This document shows positions 24,778 to 35,620 of a stretch of 64,000 nt of DNA, in pieces. Made by a program: the position numbers and the translations under genes. The stretch is from contig NC_079495.1 in NCBI RefSeq assembly GCF_030052815.1, positions 49,577,043-49,641,042 of the forward strand, written 5' to 3'. Each line of letters begins with the position of its first letter. The first letter of the stretch is position 1. The notes under the pieces were generated by a model, which was not told the origin of the DNA, did no database searches, and saw nothing but the letters and a program-made list of their open reading frames with translations. Source of the stretch: Hevea brasiliensis (Eukaryota > Streptophyta > Magnoliopsida > Malpighiales > Euphorbiaceae).

Positions 24778-24794
24778 TAAGTGTCCATTTTCTT

Positions 24795-25321
24795 ATTTTC
24801 ATGGCATTTTTAAAATTTAATACCACTTATTATTAATGGACATTGAGGTCAAAAGTCAACTCCAGGTGTCAAATAACCAAAATGCCCCCCTTCGGGTTGC
24901 ATTTCAAATTTTTCGGTGCTACCGATTAACTTCTTGACTCGCCGATTTCTTTAATTTTCGTTTTTGTTTATATTAACTTACTAAATTTTCTTTGACATTT
25001 TCAATGTCAATTACACCTCTGTAGACCTTTAATTTGGTCTCGAAAATGTTTCCCCGAGTTCCCTGCGGTCCAGGGCTAGTCAATGGTCTCTGCTGTAACT
25101 TCCTGGTATGGTCACCCATCACTACAGGTTTGGCTCGTTTAACTTAGTCACATTTCATTGCTCTTATTTTTCCTTTGTTTTTCTTGTATTTTTCTCTATT
25201 GTATTTCATTATTTCATGTCTCCTCACTAATATTTAAGTGTAATTCTAGGCAATCTAGCTGTCCGGACAGACACTGGTCACCGGAACAGTAGAACGTGCT
25301 ACCGAATATAGGGGTGTTACA
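24795..25321 (-). mobile_element. T4 5' LTR remnant (527 bp)
   Basis: The minus-strand LTR starts TGTAACACCCC at 25321 and keeps only the first 527 bp, up to CATGAAAAT. It then runs straight into the 17-bp repeat that precedes gag. The rest of the LTR and the primer-binding site are missing, and the junction shows short homology (AAGAAA). This copy could not have been reverse transcribed normally afterwards. Confidence 0.7.
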
Positions 25322-28200
25322 TATATACTATAACAATTTCAATAATCATTGAATTAAATCCAATACTTGATAAACATAAAACATAAGGAAAATACGTCAT
25401 TTAGTCATATGAAATATTCTGAACAAAAGAAATTAAAAACTAGTTGTGCACAAACCTCTGATGAGTCACCTCTTGGCCTTGACTCAGTGGGTCTTTTCCC
25501 TTCCCAGTGTCTCTTCTAACTAAAACACACAATTTAAAGTGTTTCAGTACTCATTTAAATTATTTCTAGTAATAAGGTTCAATAATTAAATTTTATTGAT
25601 ACTATACCTTTCATTAGTCAACCTATAATGTTGACCTTTAATGCACACTAGGTGAATTAGTTTTAATGTCACTAATATGTTCCATTTTACATTCCTCACA
25701 TGTTGACATATGTTGCCAATTTCATTTTAAAGCTTATTGCATTTTATTGCAATTATTTAGATTTTATAGCCAATGTTTACTATCTATTGGACCAAGCTAC
25801 AGTGTAAATTTAGCAGATTTCTCTTCATTAAATTGTTTCTCATTGTGTCTTCTTTAATTTCCTTTTTGAATCACTCCATTTGGAGTTGCATAGCTCAAGT
25901 TATGGTCAATTGACCATAACTAGGTCAAATCTAAATTTTAGTTTCCTTTTTAGGCATTTTCAGTTCTGAATTTACTAATTTATTTAGACTATTTGTAATC
26001 ATATTGAGGCTTAGCATTCTTCATAAGTATTGGTGCTCTATGTCTTAGGGACAACCAGAAATTTTGCTTACCATTTTTCAAGTCCTATAGAATTCTTTAT
26101 AGACAAATTGTTAACTTGGACTCAAAGGTCCTATATTGGCATAGTCCTCAATTAGGTCAATGGCTTTGAAATTTTGGTCAAATTACCAATATTGTAGATC
26201 TATGTCTTATTGAAATTTTGGGACTGATTTCATGTCATTTGGAGTTCTATGGACCAAGTTATGGTCATTTTACTATTGCTGGTCAAGTTGCACTTATATT
26301 GCAAAGTTTAGGTCATTTTTTAGGTCATTTCCAATTCTGGCAGTTTTGGTACCCTAAATTGGGCAAACAATTTGACTTGGTTCTAGTCATTTCTGGGCTT
26401 TGGTGTCTTCATAAGAGTAGTAGCTCTATGTCTAAGCTTTCCATGGTATAAATTTCAGGACATTTGGATTTGTTTTGAGTGAGTTATTGCCAAATGACTG
26501 ACTACTGTTCATATGATCAAATTTTGGGTTCACATTTTAGGCAATCCGGATTTAGTCACTCTTAATGTCAGTTTCTAGACAGAATTTCGGTAATATTTCT
26601 ACATGAAAGTTTACCTATTTTATGCCTAGTTTTACCTCCAATTGGCCTCATACCAATTGGGGTCACAATTATGTACTTATAACCTAATTTATACACTGCT
26701 AATAATACACAACCTGCATAAGAGAATTTACACTCCCAATTTGGTCATTCTCCTCCTCCCAATACTTCAACATTCATTCATAGCACTTCTATATATCTAT
26801 TCAACACAATTCCAGTAAGCAACTTTGGGTATAACACTTAAGAGTTCAAGGCACACAATACACCATTATTGTTCAACAATTAATTTAACCCAAATTCAAT
26901 ATACCTCAACACTTAATTTACACCATACACTTCCATGGCAATTACACATACTGCCCCCAATTCAACACCATCATAATTTATCAATAAATTTCATAAATTC
27001 ACACACAATTTCATGAGGTTAAAGGCTGCCAAACATGGTAGTTTACTAAAGTATCAAATTTCCCTTTCAAACCCCTAATTTCATGTACTAACATACACAT
27101 ACATGGATATTAATTTACTATAACTTCATAGTGACTTAATTAACCCAATTTTCCATCCTTTAAAGGTAGAGAAAGCTCAAGCACATTAAGTTTCCATGGC
27201 TTCTGAAATTAGCCAAGTCCAATTACCTAACAATTCATCTATTTTTCTTCATCAAATACCATCCCTCACCTTAAACATCATTTTGCCTAAAGAAAGGAGG
27301 AGTAATTTGACACTTACCTCTTTTGGAGCTTGCTAAAAACTCACTAAATCCCTTCCTTCTTGCTCCCAATATACTGCCCAAAGTGTATAGTTTAACTTTA
27401 GTGAAGGAAGATGGGTGAAAGCATGGCTTGATCACTAGGAAGGGAGCTTTGCATGAATGGCCATCTATGGTGAATTTGGGAGAAGAAATGGGTTCGGCAA
27501 TGTTATGGAAATGAAGAAGAAGATGCTGAATGGTTAATACACATGGCCATTTGAGTATTTAAATATCCCTTAGTGCTCCACTTATGTGTATTTAATTATT
27601 TAAATAATTAACTTTGATTAATTATAAGTCCACCCTTTAATTTCTCTCTAATTCCACTTCTTTCTAATTTCAATTTTTCATGGCATTTTCAAAATTCAAC
27701 ACTACTTATTTTTAATAGACATTTAGGTCAAAAGCCAACTCTAGGTGTCAAATGACCAAAATGCCCCTCTTCGGGTTGTATTCCCAATTTTTCACTAACA
27801 CTGATTTTTGTCGATTTATCGATTTTTTCATTTTTTCTTTGTACTAATTCATTAATTCTTTTTTGGCCATTTCTAATGTCAATTATACTTCAATAAGTCT
27901 TTAATTATGTCTCGAAACTTAATTCTGAGGTTTCCCTGCGGTCCCGGGGTCAGCTATTACCTACGCCATAACTTCCCGGTGTGGTCACCCATCGCTTCGG
28001 TATCGGCTCGTTTAACTTAGTTTCACTTTCTCTCTTTTATTTTTCTTTAATTTTTCTTGTATTTTTCTTTTACTTCTTTCATAATTGTATATCTATTTAC
28101 TATCACCGGAGTGTAGTTTCAGACGTCCTGACTTGCCCGGACAGACTTTAGGTCACCGGAGTAGTCAAATGTACGGACTATATAAAGTGAGAGCGTTACA
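25322..28200 (-). mobile_element. T1 5' LTR, first part
   Basis: The minus-strand LTR starts TGTAACGCTC at 28200. The order of landmarks equals the T1 3' LTR: GTTAAACGAGC block (about 28004-28016), donor-like GAGGTAAGTGTC (about 27315), hairpin (26636-26662), AGGTTTGTGCA (about 25455). Relative to the 3' LTR it has a deletion of roughly 220 bp near 26165. The candidate target duplication to the right is AATAA (28201-28205), with its partner outside the window on the left. Confidence 0.85.
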
Positions 28201-29809
28201 AATAAAAACCCAATAAGATCAAAATTTGGTCAATTAAATTTAAAGGTTCAAAATTGACCAAAAATGAAATTAATTAAGTTAATAAAGTGAGATTAGCTTA
28301 ATTAATTATGATTAAGATAATTAAATTTATTAGTCAAACCTAATGATTATCAATGTCCAAATAATTACAAGTTTACCATTCCCTATAATTACAAGATTGC
28401 CATTAAGAAAATTAATTAATATAAATATCAATGGAAGAGACAAAAATTTTACATTTTCATCATCTTCTTTCTTCCTCGAGATTGTCGTTCCATGCTCTCT
28501 CTCAACCTCCATTGAAGCCCCATTCTCTAAGCTCTACAACCTTAAATTCCTCCATAATTTCCTTTGGAAATCAAGAGAAACTCTTAAATTAAGACCTAAA
28601 TTTAAGAAAGGAAGCAAGGAAGACAAGGAATTTGGAAGATTTGGGAAGATAGAAAGTTAGCCAAATTAAGGTAAGAGGTGATTTAAGTTTAATTAGTTAT
28701 GAATTTATGTATTTCAAGTTTAAGTGTAGAAATTACTATGAAAATTGATGAAAATCATGTACGTTATGAAGAAGGGAATTTCGGTCAAAGAGATAGAAGT
28801 TAGGGGTTTTGTGTTTTCATGCAATTAACTTGAATTCTAGGCTCGAATGAAGTTGTAAACATGTTTTATGCACTTGAAATTGATTGAAGTTAGAAGATGG
28901 GAATTAGGGTTTTTATGCAATTACGGTTTTTATGGTATGAAGCTTATTTAATGCTATCATGGTTAGATTATGATTAATTGATGTGCATTTAGTGATGTGC
29001 ATTTAGTGAGAAACAATAATGATTTGGAAAGGGAATTGAAGGAATTGATGTTGTGCCTTAAGTGTTGAATCTGGACAACTTGAGTCGAGTGAGGTTAAAT
29101 GCTCATAACTTGAGCTACATAACTCCAATTGATGTGAAACCAATGGAAAATGAAAGCCAAGACAATAGGGTAAAACTTTTATGAGAATACTTGCCTTGAA
29201 AATGACCGGAAGATACCTAAATTAGGGCTAGAATTCGGCAATGCAAAATTGGAACATTGCAAACTGACCAAATGAATAATACATACTAAATTGAGCATAA
29301 CTCACTCTACAAAACTTCAAATTGAGTGATTCTTGAACCTGTGTAATCCTGAGACACAGGGAATAATTCATATGAAGACCATGATGCAAAATTATGGTTG
29401 TAACCTATCCAAAATTGCTTGACAATGTGAGTCTAGAAATCTACCTAGATTCTGGAATTGACCTGAAACCTGAGAAATAATCACCTGAACAGTTTTGGCA
29501 AAATGACCATAACTCAAGCTACACAAATGCAAATTATAGGATTCCAAAGCCAAAATAAACATAAGACTTATAACTACAACTTTCATGTTTTGACTTAGAC
29601 CCAGATGTAAGGGCAAAGTGGTTGAAATTTTAGACTAAATCAGAATTTTGAAACTGAAATTTCCTGCAACTCAGCAATTCTGCCCTGTGACCTTCAGGTA
29701 GCAAACAGAGCATAACTTCCCTTCTACATCTTCAATTGAGGTGCTACAAAATGATTTGGAAACTTAAGACAAAGGCCTAAAACATTGCTTTAGAGACTAG
29801 TACAAATTC
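28201..29809 (+). mobile_element. Plus-strand LTR of the S1/S2 family, part 1
   Basis: This is LTR sequence homologous to S2 in the opposite orientation. The block around GGTCAATTAAATTTAAAGG (28229) matches the reverse complement of S2 near 32830-32890, and GGTAAGAGG (28671) matches the S2 donor-like site near 32415. The first roughly 250 bp are absent because T1 inserted at this edge. The 105-codon open frame at 28343-28660 is not supported by any homology I recognise. Confidence 0.65.
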
Positions 29810-32800
29810 TGTAACACCCCCTTACCCAATCAACTGTGTAGCCAAGCAAAGGAATGTCACAACCTGTGCCGAAGCACCTAATCTTATCTTCCTTTAATTT
29901 ATTGTCACTTTAGGTTTTTTATAATTTAATTATGGAAATTTTAAGTGAAAACTACAAGAGTTTCCCTTGTTTTATTAACGTTTTTCCCTGTTAAAGTATT
30001 TACCTGTTCAAATATTTCAATAATATAATCTCAATTTCATAACTACTCAATATCATAAATCATGTTTTCATGTCATTCACATCCATTCCATACATGAATT
30101 TTTCTCATTCCCTTAATTTACCCAATGTACATAGTTTACATGATTTTTATACAAACTCAAAATTTAATTACAAACTTTACATTTAATTACAATATGCAAA
30201 ATATACATTGCTTTGGAACCTTAAGCCCTACCAAAGTGGTATGCTGAGATGACAACAATCCTTACTGCAGATCTGTCTCAAAATCCCCGACTGATATCTA
30301 CTTGTTCTTATCTATAGGACCTGTGCGAGAAAAAACTATCGCGCTAAGCAATTCTGCTTAATGGTGCAATAGTAAAATAGAAGTACAGTATACAAATAAA
30401 AATAATAATTCATATTTGAAGTAATATAAGAGAACACACATTTAATTTAATCAGGAATTATTTAAAAGAAAATAGAACTTGTAATGTCAAATTTGTGTAT
30501 TTTTGGGAACAATTATTTCTTTTCATTTTTCTTTTTCTTTATCTTGATATTTAGCTTCTTTAATTTATTTCAGTGCCCAAGTAACCTATAATCAGACTAT
30601 TTGGACTAGATATACGGGTTATACTGGCACTAGACCCTCGATGCCTCGGGCTGTCATACCGTCGGACACATCGGTGCCTACTGGGTATGCTATATAGTTA
30701 GGCATAAAAGCCATCAAAGTAACATGAATAAAGGATAACCACATCAGAAACTTGGCACCTACCAATGGTATCCAGGTATAAAAGCCAAATACAGTACTGT
30801 TAATCTCATCCCTTCTTGGCATGCCAATCTATCCAACCCTTACACTACTGTCTAGGCATGCTCGGGCTAATTATCATTATTAGAAAGTCAACATTCTCAT
30901 TATTTCAACATTCATTCATCATGGGAGCATAAGTCCCAAAATACAATTTCACATGTCCTTCATGTTTTTCATGCCATTGGCATTCATTACCTTTCATATT
31001 TTGAACCATTTTGTTGACATTACATAAATTTTAGATTTAATGCCTCAACTTCCTTAATAATTTTGACCAAGATATAGTAAGAATTAGGCTATACCTCCTC
31101 CATGAGATTTGTAGATCTATGTCTTATGTTTATTTTGGCTTTAGAATTACTCAATTTGTATTTGTGTAGCCTAATTTATGGCTAATTTACCAAAATTGGT
31201 CCAGTGACCAATTTCCAGTTTTCAGGGTATTCCAGAATTCAAGCAGATTCTGGAATTACATTGTCAAGCCATTTTGAATAGGTTGCAGTTACAATTTGAC
31301 TTCATATTCTCCATATGAATTGACCCCCTATTTCTTAGGATTACACAAGTTCAAGAATCACTCAATTTGGGGTTTTGTAGAGTGAGTTATGGCTAAATTT
31401 CCAACCCTGGTTCACAGATGCAGTATCCTGTGATTTCCAGGTTTCTAGGTTTTCTAGTCAATATTGCACTCAATATTCATGCATCTTACACCCAGAATTT
31501 GGACAAAGTCTCTAAAATAAGGTTGTAGGCCTATATCTTAGGTTTCTAGACCATTTTGAATCACCTCAATTGAATTTATACAATGAAAGTTATGTCCTAT
31601 TTACTACAAGGAGGTCACAAGGAAATTTGCTGGAATTACAGGGAATTCTAATTTCAGCCATACAAAATTACTCTAGGAATTTAACAATTTACAATTATAA
31701 CTGAGCAGTTTGTTCTCCATGAAAGTTGTTCTTTTATATCTTAGCTTTCCAACAAAACAAAAATCACCTCATTTGGAGTTTCCTAGTACAAGTTATACTC
31801 ATTTTGGTGTGTACTGTTCATTTGGCCATTTTTCCAGAATTCTAGATTTTCATTTCTGGATGCAACTTAGAATTCAAGTGACTTCCAGTCAGTTTTAGGT
31901 CAAGTGTTCTTCATGAAAAATTTAGTATTTTGCCTTATGTTTAATTTGGCTTTCGTTTCACATCAATTGGAGTTATCTAGCTCAAGTTATAAGCATTTGA
32001 ACTCACTAGACTCAGGCTGTCCAAGAGCAATCCGAATCCACCACTCTACATTCACTCATTTATTTTGGCATTTCATCAACATTTCACAACAATTACACAC
32101 CAAATGGTCTTAATTTAGGCATAAACACATCAAATAGGGCATAAGAATTGAAAACCCATTTAAGAAACCCTAATTTCAAATTGCTATAACTTTAAAATTC
32201 ATCATAATTTATAGCACTAACCTTTGTGCTTAAGCTTTAACCAACTCAAATCAACCTCCCAATCCAACCAAACTTGACTTTCCAACTTGAATACACCCTT
32301 GGTTGAAATTCCCTTCTTCAACATACCAAAGATTTCAATCAATTTTCCATAGAAAACTTCGTATTCAACTTGAAATCAATGGGCTAATAGCTAAAGAAGC
32401 ATGAAATCCAACTTACCTTGATTTGGTCAATTTTCCCCTTCACCCAATCTTCCAAATTCCTTGAAATTTTGATGTGCTTTCTTCAAATCAAGCTTCAATT
32501 TAGGGTTTTCTATTGATTTCGTAAAGAAATCATGGAGAAAAATCAAGGTTTCAAGCTTTGGTAATAAGCCTCAATGGAAGAAATTTTGAGAAAGAATAAG
32601 AGAGAAAGGTGTGCTGGCTCACAAAGGAAGAAGATGACTTTTTTTATTGATTTTTATCTCTTATTTATTATTTATATTAATTAAATTATAATGGAAATTT
32701 TGTAATTAAGGGGAATGGCAAAGTTGTGAATAAATTAAAATTCCAAATCATTATAATTTGACTTTTTTTAATTATATTTAATTTTATTAATCTTGATCAA

Positions 32801-33121
32801 TTTAACTAATCTACCTTCATTAACTTATTTAATCTCACTTTTGGTCAATTTTGAGCTCTTAAATTTGATTGACCAAATTTTTCTCTTACCGGATTTATGT
32901 TCATCTTTTTCTAGTGAGTTACCCATCATCGGGCATTGTGCTCATTTAACCGATTTGTACTCCACTTTTTTTATTTTTCTTCAATCTTAATTGATCTTTA
33001 TTATTTATTTATGACTCCTCAGTCTAGTTTAAGTATAGTTCCAGACATTCTAGCTGTCCGAATAGACTTTACTCATCGAAACAGTAGAACGTACGGAACT
33101 GCCTACAGTGAGGATGTTACG
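29810..33121 (-). mobile_element. Solo LTR S2, 3.3 kb, with target duplication AATTC
   Basis: On the minus strand the LTR starts (T>C)GTAACATCC at 33121 and ends GGGGGTGTTACA at 29810. The first base is mutated from the expected T. AATTC flanks it at 29805-29809 and 33122-33126. No internal region is present, so it is a solo LTR left by recombination between two LTRs. It shares its start and end motifs and CGCGATAG (about 30340) with S1. Confidence 0.85.
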
Positions 33122-33985
33122 AATTCTGAGTATAAAGTGCTCGATATTGAATGCAAGTTTGAAGTGAAAATTTAGAAAACCTGAAATTGCAGGATAAGGC
33201 ACCCCAGAACAATACTTGGTATTTTGGCTATAGCTAATGATCTAGACCTCCAAATTGAGTGATTCAAAATGATAATTAAAGCTAATACCTAAAGGAACAA
33301 CTTTAATGGAGACCAATTTGACCTATTATGACTAGAACTAGACTGAAATTGAGTTCTAAAGATATGTTCAAATTCTGCCTTGTATCTGGAATAGTTAGAA
33401 TGTGTAGTAATTTAGGAATTTCACTAGGAATTTAATTGGTTAGCTATTAGTGAAAGTTAGAATAAGTATTGAAACTTTTGAAATTGCGTATTTCAGTGGA
33501 GAAGAGGACTTGAAAGTAAAGGGAGAATTAAGTCAAAGAAAGGAGACTAAAATAAGGTTTGTGCACAACTCTAGTTTTCTTGTGTTTTAAAATTTCAAAT
33601 GCGAATTTCCTTTGTATTAAAGAATTGTTTATATTACTTTGAGAATATTTTTAATGTTAAAAAGAATTTATAACTGTGTTGAAAAGGCAGACGTTTGGCC
33701 ATTGATTTTATTGTAGCAAGGGGGTGGCCAGATGTATGTAATTTAAAAGTGCTTGTGGAATTAATGTGTTGCCAACCACATATGATGATTGTAATGATTT
33801 GAAATGTCTATTGTTTTGAAATGTCTATTGTTTGAATGGAAATTATTTTAGAATTATTTTAAAACCACAGTTGGCATTACAGACTTTAATTGCTTCCCTC
33901 ATTAGTAATGGCTAGTAGGGTTGATATTGATTATGTTACCTTCCCTCTCTGGTTTACCAGTTGAGGTTGAGATTGAAAGTAACTC
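33122..33985 (+). mobile_element. Plus-strand LTR of the S1/S2 family, part 2
   Basis: This continues the LTR interrupted by S2, and includes AAGGTTTGTGCACAACTC (33556-33573), a motif shared with all other LTRs here. Similarity fades after about 33700 and I cannot place the exact end. The LTR terminus is not recognisable before the host-like sequence that starts near 34000. Confidence 0.5.
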
Positions 33986-34079
33986 AAACTTAATTGGGTA
34001 TGCAAATCAGCAACAAATGAACCAATCAATTAAAAATGAAGATTTTGTTACAATAGATTTGGCAAATAAAAAATGATGC

Positions 34080-34250
34080 CTAAGACAACACAACCAGATT
34101 AGCAGAATACCAATACAATAAGTTGCATTCTTCTTCACCATGGCAAACACAAACATACTCATCGTTCGCGCTATCAAAAACCTGATTATACTCGCATTTG
34201 TTAGGGAAAATTACTTGGTTACATTTTGTCCCATTCTTAATCTTCCGGTC
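34080..34250 (-). CDS. Candidate terminal exon, cysteine-rich, unidentified
   Basis: On the minus strand a splice-acceptor-like CACTTGTAG is followed by 56 open codons and a TAG stop. The peptide contains five cysteines, including GTKCNQVIFPNKCEYN and YVCVCHGEEECNLL. Its phase (0) is compatible with the donor of the exon at 34888-35037, giving an intron of 637 bp with GT-AG ends. I do not recognise it and it does not look like the SCAB C-terminus. It may be an exon of a different gene or chance. No start codon precedes it. Confidence 0.2.
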   Translation of the reverse strand, partial: DRKIKNGTKCNQVIFPNKCEYNQVFDSANDEYVCVCHGEEECNLLYWYSANLVVLS

Positions 34251-34300
34251 CTACAAGTGTGACCTGTCATTCCAACATTGTAAAACACAATTAAAATATA

Positions 34301-34598
34301 CTCCTCCGTCTACTTTTATATGTCGTTTAAGGTTTTTACATGGTGATTAAGAAAGTAATAAATTTACTTAAATCATAATAAAATAGCCCTTAATTTGATT
34401 AAATTACCCTTTATCTCACATAATTAAGAGAGAGGTAATAAGCTGGGTTTTAGAAAATTGTAAAAATAATTATTGTTCTTAGTGGAGACAAGGGTAAAAT
34501 TAGAAAAATTAATTAATACTTAATCTTCTCAAAATAACAGATAATTTTGGACAAAATAACTTTTAAAAAATAACAAATAAAAAAATGACAGAGGAAGT
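34301..34598. mobile_element. Stowaway-like MITE, degenerate
   Basis: This AT-rich element of about 300 bp begins CTCCTCCGTC after TA. It continues with TATATGTCGTTT near its left end and ends near GACAGAGGAAG, a weak inverse of the start. CTCC(C)TCCGTC termini with TA target sites are typical of plant Tc1/mariner-derived Stowaway MITEs. The right terminal repeat is poor, so the right boundary is approximate. It would lie in an intron if both neighbouring exon calls hold. Confidence 0.5.
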
Positions 34599-34887
34599 TG
34601 TGATTAAAGAGAAGGCAGATTACGGATAAAAACATCTTTTCCATCAAACAAAAGACTATTGAGTATATTTCATAAAATGTAGCTATAATACTTTTGTGCA
34701 GAAAAAGAAAATCCATTTGAATATATGAGATGTATGAAATGGCATGAACATATGACAATTTAAAGAGAGCTCTTTACCAACATATTCAGTGTTCATGAGT
34801 GAAATTTTACTGATGATGCATTAATAAAAAGGCAAAACTCATGATGCATAATAAATTTAACATAAAAACAAAGAAAAATATACTCAC

Positions 34888-35037
34888 ATTGCAATCAAGA
34901 GCATATTTCCTGGCGAGCATTATGGCAGCGTTCCTTTCTTGTTCTGATTCAAATGTCAATACAAATGAAAGGCCCTTCCTTGGTTGCCAAAACAATGCCT
35001 TTGCTGCAGCGTTACCATCAGCTCGAGCTCCACATAA
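34888..35037 (-). CDS. Exon of SCAB1-like actin-binding protein gene (PH part)
   Basis: The exon is 150 bp (50 codons, phase 0-0) on the minus strand, preceded by CCTCTAG and followed by the donor GTGAGTA. It encodes LCGARADGNAAAKALFW then QPRKGLSFVLTFESEQERNA and ARKYALDC. From memory this matches the C-terminal fused Ig-PH region of plant SCAB (stomatal closure-related actin-binding) proteins, which bind and bundle actin filaments. It joins in frame to the 35486-35620 exon. The clean reading frame and splice signals suggest a real or recently active host gene. A database search would settle the family. Confidence 0.55.
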
Positions 35038-35485
35038 CTAGAGGTCAGGAAAGAGCGAATGCAAAGCATGCGGATTAGACAAGTTGCACTAGTACAAGAG
35101 AAAAACTACAGGAAAGAAAATTATTTCCCACTTTCTTTCTCCTCTTTGTTCGATTAGGAGGCCCATTAGGTATTCAACTAAACAATGGAAGTAGCTCACT
35201 CCAATCCCATAAACCCCTAAAACCATCCTAATGGGATTTGAGCGTGGGACCTACAAGTTGGATTATAAAAAATAAAAAAAAATCAAACCACATAACTGTC
35301 CTCGTGCAGAGTGCTTAAACGAAAGTTTAAATAGAAAGGTGTGAAAGACGAATAGGATTGGAAAAGACATCCCAATTAAGCCAGATATTCAACTCACTGC
35401 TTTATTAAATGCTCAGTGAACCCATAAAGATTTTGCTGGTGGTCACCTTCATTTTATACAAGTACAACCCAAACAGAAAGGTTAC

Positions 35486-35620
35486 CTGCATTGATGCAGA
35501 ATATATTTCTCTAGCCTTTGTAATCCACCCTCTACAGAGCTTTATCCTCATTTTTCCCACATTGAATGCATGAACAGAATGTGATGGATGATCTTGTCCA
35601 TTCATCTGGGAAATAACTAC
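35486..35620 (-). CDS. Exon of SCAB1-like actin-binding protein gene
   Basis: The exon is 135 bp (45 codons, phase 0-0) on the minus strand, preceded by CACCTGTAG and followed by the donor GTAACC. It encodes VVISQMNGQDHPSHSVHAFN followed by VGKMRIKLCRGWITKAREIY and SASMQ. It is separated by a 448-bp intron from the next exon at 34888-35037. The exon has no stop or frameshift, unlike every transposon frame in the window. I could not find the preceding exons (actin-binding and coiled-coil parts) up to 41 kb, so it is either a 3' gene fragment or a gene with a very long, transposon-filled intron. Confidence 0.55.

Larger units (their letters stand above)
21651..24794. other. Inverted 3.1-kb segment within T4
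   Basis: The 17-bp sequence AAGAAAATGGACACTTA occurs at 21651-21667, and its exact reverse complement lies at 24778-24794. Everything between (gag, non-coding tail, PPT, first 0.9 kb of LTR) reads on the plus strand, while LTR sequence on both sides reads on the minus strand. Mentally flipping the segment makes the LTR continuous across 21650/24777 (GGTAAGTGTCC joins GAGCTTGC... as in T1), and puts gag, PPT and LTR in normal order on the minus strand. The simplest reading is an inversion through the short inverted repeat. Confidence 0.75.

Noticed and set aside
28343..28660. 105-codon plus-strand open frame with an overlapping 60-codon minus-strand frame
   Set aside because: It lies inside an LTR of the S family. 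The homologous part of S2 does not preserve it, and its residues look low-complexity.
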